NCBI GenBank assembly: GCA_029953675.1
Contig: JAMWBK010000004.1
Location: forward strand, 2,542,001 to 2,606,000
Source of the DNA: Rhodosorus marinus
Lineage: Eukaryota > Rhodophyta > Stylonematophyceae > Stylonematales > Stylonemataceae
DNA length: 64,000 nt
Direction of reading: 5' to 3'
Numbering within the stretch: position 1 is the stretch's first letter; each line of letters begins with the position of its first letter. The position numbers and the translations under genes were made by a program. The notes beneath the pieces were generated by a model. The model was not told the origin of the DNA. It did not search any database and was given only the letters and a program-made list of their open reading frames with translations. Positions 23,814 through 35,353 of this stretch are shown here, piece by piece.

Positions 23814-25674
23814 TTACCCTCCAGCAGAAAAAACACAATTCGGGTACTTTGCCCAAGTGCGCTCCACCGCATCTGAAATAGATTGGTCCAGCTCTACATC
23901 GAACGCCGCCCGACACTCTTCGAGTTGAGCAATGGTCGTAACACCTAGACAGTGTTTGTAGGAGCCGATTTTAGCGGTCGGTGATCACAGCCGTAAGGAG
24001 CAAGAAGGCGAAAGCTCCTTACCAATAATAGTGCTACCAATAAACTTCTTGGAATTGTACCAGGCGAGCATCAAAGTCGTCATTGACATGCCATTCTCTT
24101 CCGCAATTTGATTGAGCTCGGGAATGGCCTGTTGGGAGCTGCGTCGAGAAAAGCAAACAGATATCATCCGATGCGCCATATGTCAGAATCAAGCGTTGCA
24201 TGTATATGGTTGTGCTACCATCAAGCTTGTAAAAAGCATAGATAACGCAAACAAGAGTAACAAAGGTGTTTCGTTCGACTTACCTTTTCGTAAAGAATCT
24301 GCCCATGAAGAAGGGATACAATTTGCCTCGGCTTCCTTCCGGTGCCTTTCCTCCAACATATTTACCAGTAAGTGCCCCTGTTTTTGCAATAAGGAGAGTG
24401 CGCACCCGTTTCTAAGAGGAACTGGATCTGGCAAATGAGCACAAACGTTAATTCATCCATCTTACCACCGCAAAGTACACTCCAGGGAAGAAGAGATATG
24501 TTATAATTCCTTGTGGCACATGCCTCTATGAGCTCTAGTTCAAACCTTGGAAACGAAGGCAAATTCGAAAGCGTTCGAATTGGTTAGAGAGACATTGCAA
24601 ATCGCCTGTCGCAAGATCTTACCTCCTGTCCATGAATGAATAGTGGTTCTGGATTGAAATGGGCCTGGGTACATTAAGCTTATCGCAGGCGTTGATGGCC
24701 TGACAGACTCCGAAAGTGTTGTCATTTCCTAGACCCCAGTACTTGATCTTCCCAGCTTTTATCAACTCTCCCATAGCAGCAACCGTTTCCTCTATGGGGA
24801 CATCTCCATCGCGCTGGAGGTCAGGGTTGAAGTGGACTGAACCAAAGATGTTTTGGTATCGATCAGGCCAGTGAAGCTGCGAAAGTCCATCCACTGAGTT
24901 CAGCGTCATCGAGATCAAGTTCAATCCTTTTCATCCGGGGCAACAGGTACGAACCTGGTAGACGTCAATGTAGTCTGTCTGGAGCCTCCGCAAGGATGCA
25001 TCGCAAGCTTTCAGGATGCTTTCTTTGTCCAACCTGCTTGGAAGTCCTTCCTCCTTTGTTGGAGGAGTCGATCTGATTTCCCTGTTTGCCACTGTTTCGC
25101 TTCGAGGACTAAAGCCGCTGACCTTGGTCGCGATGACAATCTTCTCCCGCATCCCAGGATTCTTTGCCATCCACGACGCTAGGAATTCCTCAGAGCGACC
25201 AGGTACCCAGTTCGGATCTGACGAAGGTACTGGATACCTAAAAAGAGCACAGAATTTAGGGAATTTGCATCGTACTTCGGACAATCCCGGATTTAGCTGT
25301 GACTACATACATTTCAGCTGTGTCCAAGAAATTGATGTCCATTTCCTTGATCGCCTTGTCCAAAATCTGATGAGTTAGCTCTTCCCCTGCTTGGATCCCG
25401 AAGGTCATCGTGCCCAGGCAGCACTCTGATACCTTTTAAAAAGGAAAAGGACAAAGAGATGATGTCATCAATGGTCCTTCGTAGCGGGTCACAACACCCC
25501 TCCGTCATCAAACAAATCCAGCGATCAACAGCAACAGGTCCTACTACCCACCTCGAGATCCGAACTTCCAAGCGTTCTTCTCTTCATCGAGCAGACAGTA
25601 GATGCAGAAAACCGACGTACGTTCACACCGCTCAGCGCCTGCGAAAAGCACAGATTCAAAATTCGACTCTGCAT
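23814..25674 (-). CDS. Aldo/keto reductase, Tas/YajO-like
   Basis: Eight exons: 25674-25552, 25432-25311, 25237-24955, 24876-24623, 24545-24466, 24377-24284, 24138-24023 and 23944-23814; introns 73-145 bp; about 400 aa. All phases close. Motifs after splicing: SECCLGTMTFG, INFLDTAEMYPVP (catalytic Asp/Tyr), KIVIATKVSG (Lys), YIDVYQLHWPDRY (His), then the late NADPH-binding region with STIIGVTTIAQLEE. The first 30 residues (MQSRILNLCFSQALSGVNVRRFSAS) resemble an organelle presequence before the KRRTLGSSDLEVS start of the barrel. The family reduces aldehydes and ketones with NADPH; substrate unknown. A short extra exon inside the 145-bp intron between exons 6 and 7 cannot be excluded. It is the most intron-dense gene here for its length. 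Confidence 0.88.
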
Positions 25675-26325
25675 CAAAAAAAAGGAGACAAAAAACCCAC
25701 AAAAACACACCCGAAACCAATAACAAACAATCCTCCCTCCCAAGTGCAATTACTTCCACTTCCCCAAGATCACCCTCCCAAAGTCTTCCTTCTTCTCAAC
25801 GTATACACCCTCTTCACGCCTCCCACTGTCAACGGATCCATTCCAACCAACTTCATCGCCAGGATGGAGACCAATTCCAATCTCCAACCGATTTGCACGA
25901 ATTTCTATCACCAGCAAAAAGTCATATACTGAACCACAAAAAACTACTAGTTTCTGGATCCTAACTAGCAATCGATTGTTTTTATTTCACAAAAAAATAA
26001 TTAGTATATTCTAAAACAAAGATAGTGCTGCAAAAATATGAATAGTCTGGAAGACAACGAGTTTTTGGACGACTTTTAAATTACTACTTTTCATATTTTT
26101 CTTATCTAGGTAAATATCTCGATTTGAGTCGATTTATAAAGGAATTGGAGATTGTTTTTATATTTAAAATTACATAATATTCTAAAACAAGGTAGGTTTT
26201 CGAAAAGTAGGTGGAATTTGAGTAGCGGTGGTTTAAGTGGTTGTCAGGGCGATCGACATGAGCCTGCGCTCGAGTTAAGGGCGATGTCGTATTCGGCATA
26301 TGGATCCCCCACTGAATGAGAGGGG
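25675..26325. other. Intergenic, promoter side of the aldo/keto reductase
   Basis: 25675-25870 is C/A-rich on the plus strand (G/T-rich on the coding strand of the aldo/keto reductase). The rest is AT-rich with nothing recognised. Confidence 0.5.
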
Positions 26326-27400
26326 GTGGTTATGAGCTCAGCCTATGCAGAGGAGCTTGGGTCACTGAGGTCTCCCAATAGATGGATTCTTGTGAGGAGA
26401 GAGGACAAACCGCAAGGGAAAAGATGCTACCCCCTGGGGTGGTGTTTCCAACCGAAAGGAGCATTAGATGGCTCTGTCCAACTTTTCGAGGTTGGGATCA
26501 TCGCGAAGGGGTTCAGCGAACGAGAAGTGATCTGAGACGAGGAGGCCTTCTCACGGTGGCTGAGTATCGTAGATGAGGATCGACGGGGCCCATCTCAAGC
26601 TGAGGAATGATCCATGGAAAGACGCCCAGCACATGACGGTCGCCGTGAACCTGATGCGTAAGGGCGACGCTCCAGTAATTGAGATCCCCACCAGTTGTAG
26701 GAGGATACGAGCTCAGCCTATTCGGAGGACCTTAGCGACCCAAGAATTGATTCTAGAATATACAGGCTGTCGATTTGTTCCATACTGTCATATCCGACGA
26801 GACAGGTTCAGTAGTACGGCCAGAGTGCTACACCTAGCACGGACGGAGGGCAAAAGTGGAGAATCGAGACGAGATTTGGCCTTAGCCTAGAAACACCGCA
26901 ATCGGAAGATCTGCCGCCCAATTCTTCGCCGTGGAGTTGGGTCCGTACAGCAATTCGAACGGGATGACAACCCCGATAAAACTCTATCTCTCGGGGGCTG
27001 AGTTATTCTGGTTCTTCGGTTTTTTTTCTACTTACGATGCAACTCCGCGGCGATGAATGGGGCGGCAGACCTTCCGATTGCACTGCTCTCGTCTAACAGT
27101 CAAGTCTCAGAAGCCAAGGAATTTTCCTCGTTCGAATTGCTGTACGGACGCAACTCCACGGCGAAGAATTGGGTGGCAGACCTTCCGATTGCCTAGCTCT
27201 CGTATAACATTTCAAGTCTCAGAAGCCACAAAGCATTCCCCGTTCGAATTGCTGTACGGACACAACCCCACATTACCGCACGACCTCATCTTGCCGGACT
27301 ACATCAGCTCTGCAACTCCCTTACCCGAAGCTGCAATGGTGCTCCTACGTCGCCAACAAGATCAACAATCTTTGGCCCATGCAACCTACGTTACTCCCAG

Positions 27401-27446
27401 GATGTTTGCATCTCACGCTGCAGTACGCGCGTGAGATGCAAACATC
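27401..27446. repeat. Perfect 18-bp inverted repeat, 10-nt loop
   Basis: Arms 27401-27418 (GATGTTTGCATCTCACGC) and 27429-27446 are exact reverse complements. It lies at the junction between the Ty3-type integrase piece and the copia pol C-terminal piece. Confidence 0.9.
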
Positions 27447-27572
27447 TTGGTACGAACGAGATGATGGCTGCCATTCTCACGAAAGCACTCACCAAGGATC
27501 GGGCAGAGAAGCTGAGATCCGGTATTGGCGGCGTAGAGGGAGCGCTTCATCGATGGCACAAGGGCGAGGGGG

Positions 27573-27660
27573 AGTGTTGGCGGGTAATGACTTTGCGCCC
27601 TCTAGCGTAGTTGGGAGGGTCAGGCCGGGTTGCTAGGATAGTATATCCGGTGTATAGATA
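27573..27660 (+). repeat. Putative partial 3' LTR
   Basis: Begins TGTTGG directly after a purine-rich tract that follows the copia pol C-terminus; contains TATA-like GTATATCC and GTATACTGTA. The right end was not identified because no second copy is present in the window. Confidence 0.45.
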
Positions 27661-28518
27661 GTATACTGTAGGCCCGAAGTAGAATGAATGTTGAGGACCT
27701 CACAAAAGGTCGCCATGCAATGGCAGGAATATATTACTTAGGCCCAAGTCGTGGGCTTTCAGGACAAGGAAACAGTAAAAAGAAGGCACCGAAGTTTGGA
27801 GAAATACAGCGGAGCTGAAGTAATCCCGACAGAATTCAATGACAAGACCAAGGAGCTGCTTTTCATTCTGAATTAAGTGCTTGGATCTGATACTTTTCAT
27901 TGGATGATCAGCGAAGAATTTGATAGATACTGAAAACTTATATTACAAATTTTGAAGTTCATGCCTGAATACTCTAAATTATTGCCGCAAAGAGTTTCCA
28001 ACATATATGTCCTACCCATAACTAGATCCTAAATGATCTTAATATAGAAATAATCCTAAATATATATATTTTTTTATTTTTGTGGTTAAGATTCAATATT
28101 TGAGATCAATGGTCCTCAATCCTAGATATAGATCTGTTCGTTTTTGATTGTTTTGATGGGATGTGATATTTTCTTTGTTTTTCGGTTATTCTAGTATCAG
28201 CTTGTTGCTGACACCAAGTGTAGGATTCGGCGAACAGATTCTCCGAGATACTTGGCGACGGTGTGGCTGTGCTAAAGGTGGTCAGGAGTATCTGTGGGCG
28301 TGAAGAGGGAGTGGGAAGGTGGAGGAGCTCCATAGTGTGCGGTCAGGCTTTAAAAGGTCCTTTTTGTTTTATGTGGACTTCCTTGGATTGTGGTTGGTTT
28401 TGGTTTTACGGGTCTTGTCGAGATATCAGATTCCAGTTTTGGTTTGGCCTTTGTGTGGACTGGTGAACCAGGCGGATTTTGTGCTTGGATGTTGCTTTTC
28501 GTTGGTGGTTGATCTAAG
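27661..28518. other. Intergenic, leader of the ATP-grasp gene
   Basis: Nothing coding recognised in 27661-28100. 28130-28510 is G/T-rich on the plus strand, the same skew seen before other genes, and probably carries promoter and 5' UTR of the next gene. Confidence 0.5.
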
Positions 28519-30547
28519 ATGGCGTCGCTACCAGTCGGTTCTGTAGATTATTTTCTGAACAAGAGGCATCTGCCCAGTTCCCAAGTTGAGCGTGTTCCGG
28601 ATGTTGAGGAGCTTGAGGATGAGGAACTGGACCTCGGGGTCGTGCCTTCGTCGCTCAGATCGGCGAATTTTATGCCACCTGGACATGACTACGGCATATT
28701 TGATTCATCGTTGGCGTCAGTTCCATCGCTCCAAAGCCCGCTTTTCAGTCCTGTGTATCAAGAATTGGGACGAATTAGTACATCAAAACTCGCGGAAAGG
28801 TCGGAGAAAGCAGAGGCGCTGAGGAAAAAGCTCCTTCGGAATTCAAATGTTCTGGTAGTCCAAGGGGGCTACTCGGGTAAAAAGTTCATCTACGACAGAC
28901 TGCAATCCCTAGGAGTAAATGTCACAATCATGGACGGTAAGGGGGCCAGCGAAACAAAGACACGTGCTTCCGCACTCCTCGCCAGTACCGCGCTCATGAA
29001 CGTCTCTTCATATTCTGGCCTTTTAGGACCTGACTCGTTTTGGAAGACCGAGGCGGAAGAGGGCAGGCTTCATGGCTTCATAGAGATTGACTTTTCTGAG
29101 ACCTCAACCGTGTTTCAACGAGCCCTAGAAAATGTTGCAATGGTCAATACCAAGTTTGATGCGGTAACTACTTACTATGAGGATGCTGTGCCATTAGCCA
29201 CAAGATTGGCGTACGCTTTGGGGTTTGATCTTAATCCAGTAGAAGCCTGTGATATCGCCAGGAACAAGAGGAAGACTCGCGAGGCGTTGAAAGCGAGCGG
29301 CCTTCCTTCCCCGGCCTTTTATCCCATCCATTCAGAGAGAGATCTGGATCCTGCTATCAAAACTGTTGGATTTCCTGCAGTTCTGAAACCCGCGGTGAGT
29401 GCTTTAGTACAAGAATCTCTAGTGGTTTCCTGTTCAACCAGAGAGAAATCGAGCTGAGCGTCCGACTGCCCGCATGCGAATCAGTATGGAGCTGCTAGTC
29501 TAGGAGTTTTCAAAGTGGAAGACGCAGATGAAGCAAAACGCATGTACGGAGAGATCATGGAAACTTTGAAGCCCGAGCTGGATCCAATCTGGACACAGGG
29601 TACAGAGATTCTTATGGAAGAGTTTTACGATGGAGACGAATTCGACGTTGACAGTAGGCATGCTCGAGTCCAATCAAGCAGTTCGCGGCCCGCAGCCTGA
29701 CAGCTGGAATTTTATTCGCTCTAGTCCTGTTGTTTGAAGGGAAGGCGGTCTACGCGAAACTCGCTGATAACTGGAAGTGTTGGGAACCTTGGTTTCAGGA
29801 AACAGCCGGAAACATGCCGTCCCTGCTCCCAGAGCCTGCTGCTCAGGAGCTTATTCAGCTGGCGGTTGACTCCACTCTTGCTGTAGGATTCCGTTACGGA
29901 GCCTTTCATGTAGAAGTCAAATGGACATCGCGTGGGCCTCGCTTGATTGAGATCAACGCTAGAATGGGAGGTGTATCCGTCCGATCTTCCAACCTCGAAG
30001 CTTGGGGTGTGGATTTGGTAGATCAGCACTGTATGGCGATGCTCAAGATACCCATCAATCCGGTCAGCACCATAGGAACTTTAAGCTCATCTGCTCCTCA
30101 TGCCCGAGCAAGAATGTAGATGCTAATTGCTCGCACGTGCTCGGATGTCCACAGGTTGTCCCAGAGAAAGGTCTCAAAATGCAGATGTCACTTGGATTGC
30201 TTTGTCCTTACGACGGTAAAGTCACAAACGACACCTGGTTGGAAGGAATTCGTGAGGACGAGCGGGTGATCTTCATTTCTTACGAAAAGAGTGTGGGCGA
30301 GACCGTAAATGGGCCGAAGGAAACCCTACCGGACTGGCTCGGAGAAGTGCGTGCTCTATTCCAAACAAAGGAGGAAATGGTGGAGTTTCTCGAGTCCAAA
30401 ATCATGACGCTGCAGGTTCCCGTCGAGGCCAAGCACGAGGAGGACGCAATAGATGCTCAGTTTTTCCTCCCCATGGAGCATTTCCCGTTTGCTCCAAGTA
30501 CATACGAGCTTACTCATCAAGATGGGCGCAACGGAGGTGCATGTTAG
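28519..30547 (+). CDS. ATP-grasp ligase, carnosine-synthase-like
   Basis: Exons 28519-29394, 29485-29653, 29725-30062 and 30155-30547 (introns 90, 71 and 92 bp), about 591 aa. After a low-complexity N-terminus (about 1-105) there is a Rossmann-like preATP-grasp part (NVLVVQGGYSGKKFIYDRLQSLGVNVTIMDG). The ATP-grasp domain follows from about residue 240: NKRKTREALKASGLPSP, GFPAVLKPAYGAAS, ILMEEFYDGDEFDVD, and the Mg/ATP-binding end FHVEVKWTSRGPRLIEINARMGG. This arrangement matches carnosine synthase 1 and related amino-acid ligases, which join an amino acid or beta-amino acid to an acceptor via an acyl phosphate. The real substrate cannot be read. It is shorter than vertebrate CARNS1. The third donor (GTCAGC) is non-consensus and was chosen to keep the frame. 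G/T-rich leader; convergent with the TauE gene. Confidence 0.72.
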
Positions 30548-30824
30548 AAAACGAGTGAACGGGCAAAGGCCCCATCAACGCCAAATAGCTAAAATTAAGA
30601 GGATTTACCATCTCCCCCCTTTCCCCCACCCCCATCCCCGCAATTGTTTCTGGCTGTTGCTTGCTCAAAATAAATCAATAATGTAGGAACGCAGAACAAC
30701 GGAGAATACCAAGTCCCCACTTCGAGAGGATGCCCGCAGTTTTAGGCACTAAGGAACAAAAAAAGACCCTCGACTATTGTACAACAGAAAAACAAAACTA
30801 AACCTCTTCGCGCCAGAGAGCTCA

Positions 30825-32221
30825 TCAAATCCCCGCTCCCATATGCTTGCATTCTGAGTGGTCATAGCTGTCGAGGACAAAATCGTCCCAGATGTACTTT
30901 GCCGGGAGTTCAAGACGGACTTGTTCTTGGGAGGTCATGGAATACGCAGGTTTCTTTCCGCCAATAAACCCCAACAGCTTGCATCCTGTCAAGAGTGGGC
31001 AAACACCGATTTCGAGTCAGAGGACTTTGAAATATCTCATGCCGAGCGCGGCGCGCTGTGACAAAGCCTCAGCCTTACCGGTGAGAACGAAAATAACACC
31101 GCAGAAGAGTCTCAACAAAGTTTCCGGCATTTTTAGGGCGAAGTTTCCTGCAACAAAACTCGTCCCCTCAGCTGAAGGCGGCTGCTTAGGCAGATGGCGG
31201 GGGTCGCTTAGCTTACCTCCGAGAAACGCTCCAATTGATACGCCGGTGAGTAATCCGGGCAAAACGTTTCCCCTCACACATCCCTGGCTTACATACGTCA
31301 GGCAGCCCATGATCGCCGGCAGAACCATAGCAGCAAGCGCTGTTCCTTGAGCTACCTTCTGTGTTAATCCCGCGAAAACAGTAAGGACTGGGACCATGAG
31401 CGTCCCTCCACCAATACCGAGAAGTCCTGAAATAAATCCGGTACCAGACCCAGCACCGAGGAGAATGCCAATCTGAGCACGTACAACAGTTCACGATCAG
31501 TGTTTAGAGCACCATTCTCCAAACCCGCTTCTAGTGGTCAGTCTCACCTTTGACGATGTAATCGTAGCAAGCTGTGCGGCAGTCGCCCCAGCGAACAAAG
31601 TGAACAAACTCTGAGCCTGAATAAATACCGCAAGAACAAGAAGGAAACCACCAAAACACGCACGCAGCTTCTTTGCATCGATTTTCTGCGATCGCATGGC
31701 TCCTAATCTGGCAGTGATTACAGCCGCGCCACACAATATGGCTGCTGCAAAATGGTTCACTGACCCACCACGGGCGTACGCAACGGAACCCAGGAATGAA
31801 GACAGAGCAACCGCTACGAGCGCAGTTCCATGAGCTTCATGTTGTGACAGCTTTAAAACCTTTCGAGCGGAAGGAAATCGTGTTCGTGTTAGTAGACACC
31901 AGCAAAGCATTCTTCAGATGAATAAAAGCAACGTACACTGGTCATCAACGGAGTTAAAACTATTCCACCCCCGGCACCTATCATAGAACCGATCAAACCT
32001 GCTGTGGCCCCGACGGAAAATGCCTTGACATTCAGGTTCCGCTGAGATAGCTCCACCGTCTCCGCAGCCTCTTCGATCTTGGTAACCCTCTTCTCCAGCG
32101 GGGCAAGCGTTTGAGCACTTGTGGATGCCCTTACAGTCGCTCGCGGAGTCAAACCAGATACCAACCGCCGTCCTCCATCCACGCCGGTCGGCACAGAAAC
32201 CAAAACAAAACCCACCCCCAT
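30825..32221 (-). CDS. TauE/SafE-family sulfite/sulfonate exporter-like membrane protein
   Basis: Five exons: 32221-31937, 31859-31548, 31472-31217, 31147-31079 and 30985-30825 (introns 77, 75, 69 and 93 bp), about 360 aa, phases consistent. Two family repeats are visible: GLIGSMIGAGGGIVLTPLMTS...LSQHEAHGTALVAV, and GFISGLLGIGGGTLMVPVL...LTQKVAQGTALAAM. About eight TM segments. The N-terminal 65 residues are rich in Ser/Thr/Arg with a short amphipathic helix and may be a transit peptide. Members export sulfite, sulfoacetate or other small organic anions; the substrate here is unknown. The last exon gives a hydrophilic tail of about 54 residues, supported only by splice sites and an open frame. 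Convergent with the ATP-grasp gene, 277 bp between stops. Confidence 0.82.
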
Positions 32222-33655
32222 CTCTCAAATTTCACGCCACGGACGGTCACGCCAAACAACGTTGGTACGGTTCCAAAGCCTCTCCTTCCCACCCACACTC
32301 CTGCTCTCCTCCCCAAAGTACAAACTTCACCCTTCAAAGTCCTCTACATGAACCCCACAGGCACCATCCTGGAAGCCGCCTTCTCCGCGATTTTGTCAAA
32401 CCTCCACACACGCTGCGAACAACGCTACTAAACCTCCAAAGCTTCTCCTTGCCACCTCAACACAACTTGCATCTTCAACCTGACTTTACCAAAAACAAAA
32501 CAATCGCTTTGTGTCCAAAAATAAAGTCAACATCTATCTTACGCACCGTATACAACTCAAAAGCCACATAAGAATACGTTGCTACACGTCCAAAGCCAAA
32601 CTCCATCCAAACACATACCACCCCTTCCCCAACCCCATCCTTCCCCACCTCAATATCTCACCATCAAACCTCACCTTTATCAGTTCAGCCCAAAAGACAT
32701 TTTTGATAACCCCCCCCCCGCTGAGAGAATACGTCAACACAAGACGTAAGACACGGAGGAAACCCCCGAAAACACCAAAAATTGAAGAGATGAAAAGATC
32801 CTAAGCAATATTGATTTTGATTAATTTGATCTCTCCTCCACAGAAACGTTTTCCATCTTGACGGCAAACGCGACCCCGATTCTTTTTTCCCCATACCCAA
32901 ATGTTTGTGTTTTTTATTACATTTTTATGACATATCATCGGAATTCTTGGATATGGTAGTAATTTTTTCCTTCAATTGAAACAGTCTTGACTGGGGTTGA
33001 AGAGGCTCAATATCAAAAAACATTTGTTTTGATAAGTATTTGACTCTTACGATCACGAATCGAATTTGGAGATCAAATATTCACCACACACTGTGAAAAT
33101 TCTTCTTCAAATTTTAGTCGATTGGATAACTTTTTTGCTAAATATTTTCTCGGTTTGACGAGATTTTTGTCTCTCTCAAGCATTTGGACCTTTTTTTATT
33201 TCTAATATATGATTTAAGAATTCATGTTTGGGAAAATATATGATCAATTATTATAAAAGTTGACATTCGGGACCGATGTGAATGAGATTGATTGGTCAAA
33301 ATATTCAGATCATTTTTTGATTGGATTTTGCATGTTGTGGCGAGAATGCATTGGTTATTAAATCGAAAAGGAATAATTGTATTTATTTTCAATGTATCTA
33401 GGACGTGTCGGACTTTGGGTATCTTAGCCAATGCGGTGGCACCCAGGATAAGCAGTAGGACTTGCCTGATGCTTCCACAGATTGTATGTCAAGCGGCGGG
33501 TTGTCTTCCAGTCAGGGCTTGACCTCTTGTTGATTCTGGTCGACAGCACGGTTCTTAGGTCCTCACCGATGAACGCTATCGACACTGGTATTCAGGAACG
33601 CCGCAAACATCGCCCATCTCTTATGTCGGGAGATTTCACGTGGTTCGTAAGTGCT
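32222..33655. other. Intergenic region, C/A-rich then AT-rich
   Basis: 32222-32700 is markedly C/A-rich on the plus strand, the leader side of the TauE gene. 32890-33420 is AT-rich. No supported gene. Confidence 0.5.
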
Positions 33656-35353
33656 CTAGAACGTGAAATCTTCCGTATGAATCTGCGCGGTAGGAATTCC
33701 TAGCTCTACCAGGCTGTACGAAATGTCGGACATAAACTCACCCGGGCCGCAAAGGTATGCATGGCAGTCAGACCGTTCAAAGTCCATGTTTTGGTCTAAA
33801 AGTCCTTTGTTGATCCTTCCTCGAATTCTTCCATCCTCCAAGGGTTCTGCATGATCGGTGACAGTCAGGATCACCCGCAAATTCTCGTTCCTTTCAGCCG
33901 CGCTGAGAAGCTCATCAGCGAAGCAGCGATCTTCTTCGTGGCGTTCAGAGTGGAAAAATCTGACGGTTACGTCCTTGTGTCCCTCCAGACCGCGAAGAAT
34001 GGATATTGCTGGAGTGATTCCTATTCCTGCGGAGACGAGCACGATCTCCTTTGGTAGTTCATCGAGCCCAATGAATGGAGACAGGTCACCACCGATTGCG
34101 GACACTTCATGATAAGTTAGGACGTCGATCTCATGCATCCATACCGAAGCTGTACCATTCTCCAACCGCTTCACGTATATCTCGAACTGGAAGTCCCCGC
34201 CCCCGTTTCTCGGCGGACGCGTCAGCGTCCAAGTCCGATTGAGAGTACCTGTTGGATGCTTCAAGTTGAAGCTCATGTACTGGCCGGGTTTAAAGCAGAT
34301 GCTGGTAGACCCCCAGAATATCATCTTTCGCACAGATCCTGATTTATTCGCGCTGTCCACTTGAGCGAGTTTCACGCTCAGCGGGAATAATTCGGACTTC
34401 GGCTTCATCGGGTTCCCCTGATTATGAGCGACATTGTACTTGGAGTACTCCTCAAACATCCACTCATAAGGAGAAGCACACGGGTGAAGCTTGCACTCCT
34501 TAACTTTGAACCTCATGACTCTTCCTGTCCCTTCCACGTCAGTGCGTCCCCATTCGCATTCTGCTTCTCCGGTGACTTGCAGAACATCACCGCTCTTTTC
34601 GTGGTCTACAAAGAGCAAACTAGCTCGGCGGTCGTTCATCAGATTGCCCAGCGACATGAACATCCCGTTACCCCCATATTCCGGCCATTCTATCTCAGTT
34701 GGTGACTTCGCCTGGATGAAACCTTCGTACCCGCCTCGGTGGCTTAAGTCACTATTGCCGTTCTTGTTGATTGTTCCCAGGAAAAAAGTATTAGAGTTGC
34801 TTATCTGTGCCATCGCCTCAGGTGAGAGCCGCTCACCTGACAGCGTTTCAATACCCATTTGAGTTCTTCTTCCGACAATTTTTCTGTGCTGTATGTACTT
34901 TGGGCAATTTCCAAACGCTTCTTCGACGCTGACCGCAACGTCCCCATCAGGACTGAATGCTGACAAGGTGCCGTTCGTCCTGTAACGACGTGCAATGTCG
35001 AATTTAATCGCTATCATACCCACCCTGCGATCTTTCGACCGCTCAACGTTTTCCAAAAACGGATCACCCGGTACAACCATGGCCTTGCTCATCTTCACCG
35101 TCAATGTCTTTGGGTCCTGCGCGTGAAGAAATCCAGACTCCCCAGATATTTCGCTAACCCAAAGATTCCCACTCTCATCTATCGTGCTCATATATACCGT
35201 CCTAAGCTCATGAAAAAAATCATTCCTACCAAGAACAACATCAATCTCCGTCTTGATGTAGGAGTTGAGCCTGCTCGCAGTCTCAGCCGTCCCATCGCGC
35301 TTTTGCAGAGCTAGCTCTCCAGAGTGAAAAGCATATCCAGTCGCCACATGCAT
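33656..35353 (-). CDS. PNPOx-like / ferredoxin-NAD(P) reductase-like fusion flavoprotein
   Basis: Single exon, 565 aa, ATG at 35353. The N-terminal half (to about 300) resembles a pyridoxamine-5'-phosphate-oxidase-like FMN-binding split barrel: LWVSEISGESGFLHAQDPKTL, FFLGTINKNGNSDLSHRGG and NLMNDRRASLLFVDH. The C-terminal half is a flavodoxin/ferredoxin reductase module: KPGQYMSFNL, RTWTLTRPP (FAD), SAGIGITPAISILRGL (NAD(P)) and YLCGPGEFM. It stops shortly after EDFTF, without a 2Fe-2S domain. Such fusions are known from bacteria, probably as NAD(P)H-dependent reductases of small molecules. The uninterrupted frame among intron-containing neighbours could reflect transfer from bacteria, but codon use does not obviously differ. 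No clear targeting peptide. Confidence 0.82.
   Translation of the reverse strand: MHVATGYAFHSGELALQKRDGTAETASRLNSYIKTEIDVVLGRNDFFHELRTVYMSTIDESGNLWVSEISGESGFLHAQDPKTLTVKMSKAMVVPGDPFLENVERSKDRRVGMIAIKFDIARRYRTNGTLSAFSPDGDVAVSVEEAFGNCPKYIQHRKIVGRRTQMGIETLSGERLSPEAMAQISNSNTFFLGTINKNGNSDLSHRGGYEGFIQAKSPTEIEWPEYGGNGMFMSLGNLMNDRRASLLFVDHEKSGDVLQVTGEAECEWGRTDVEGTGRVMRFKVKECKLHPCASPYEWMFEEYSKYNVAHNQGNPMKPKSELFPLSVKLAQVDSANKSGSVRKMIFWGSTSICFKPGQYMSFNLKHPTGTLNRTWTLTRPPRNGGGDFQFEIYVKRLENGTASVWMHEIDVLTYHEVSAIGGDLSPFIGLDELPKEIVLVSAGIGITPAISILRGLEGHKDVTVRFFHSERHEEDRCFADELLSAAERNENLRVILTVTDHAEPLEDGRIRGRINKGLLDQNMDFERSDCHAYLCGPGEFMSDISYSLVELGIPTAQIHTEDFTF

Larger units (their letters stand above)
26326..27660 (+). 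mobile_element. Decayed LTR retrotransposon remains (copia-type pol with Ty3-type integrase fragments)
   Basis: Fragments, all broken by stops and frame changes. About 26380-26535 reads like the start of a Ty1/copia reverse transcriptase (GW.F..K...DGSV...IIAKGFS.RE). About 26630-26710 has the copia NLMRKGDAPV...RR pattern. 27040-27330 has two tandem Ty3/gypsy integrase pieces (W..DLPIA...YN; SPFELLYG.NPTLPHDL), and 26899-26963 is an inverted copy of the same integrase segment. 27450-27575 reads as a copia pol C-terminus (ILTKALTKDRAEKLR), followed by a polypurine run GGGCGAGGGGGA and TGTTGG, the expected start of a 3' LTR. The Ty3-type integrase therefore sits inside a copia remnant. No intact gene remains. 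Confidence 0.75.
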
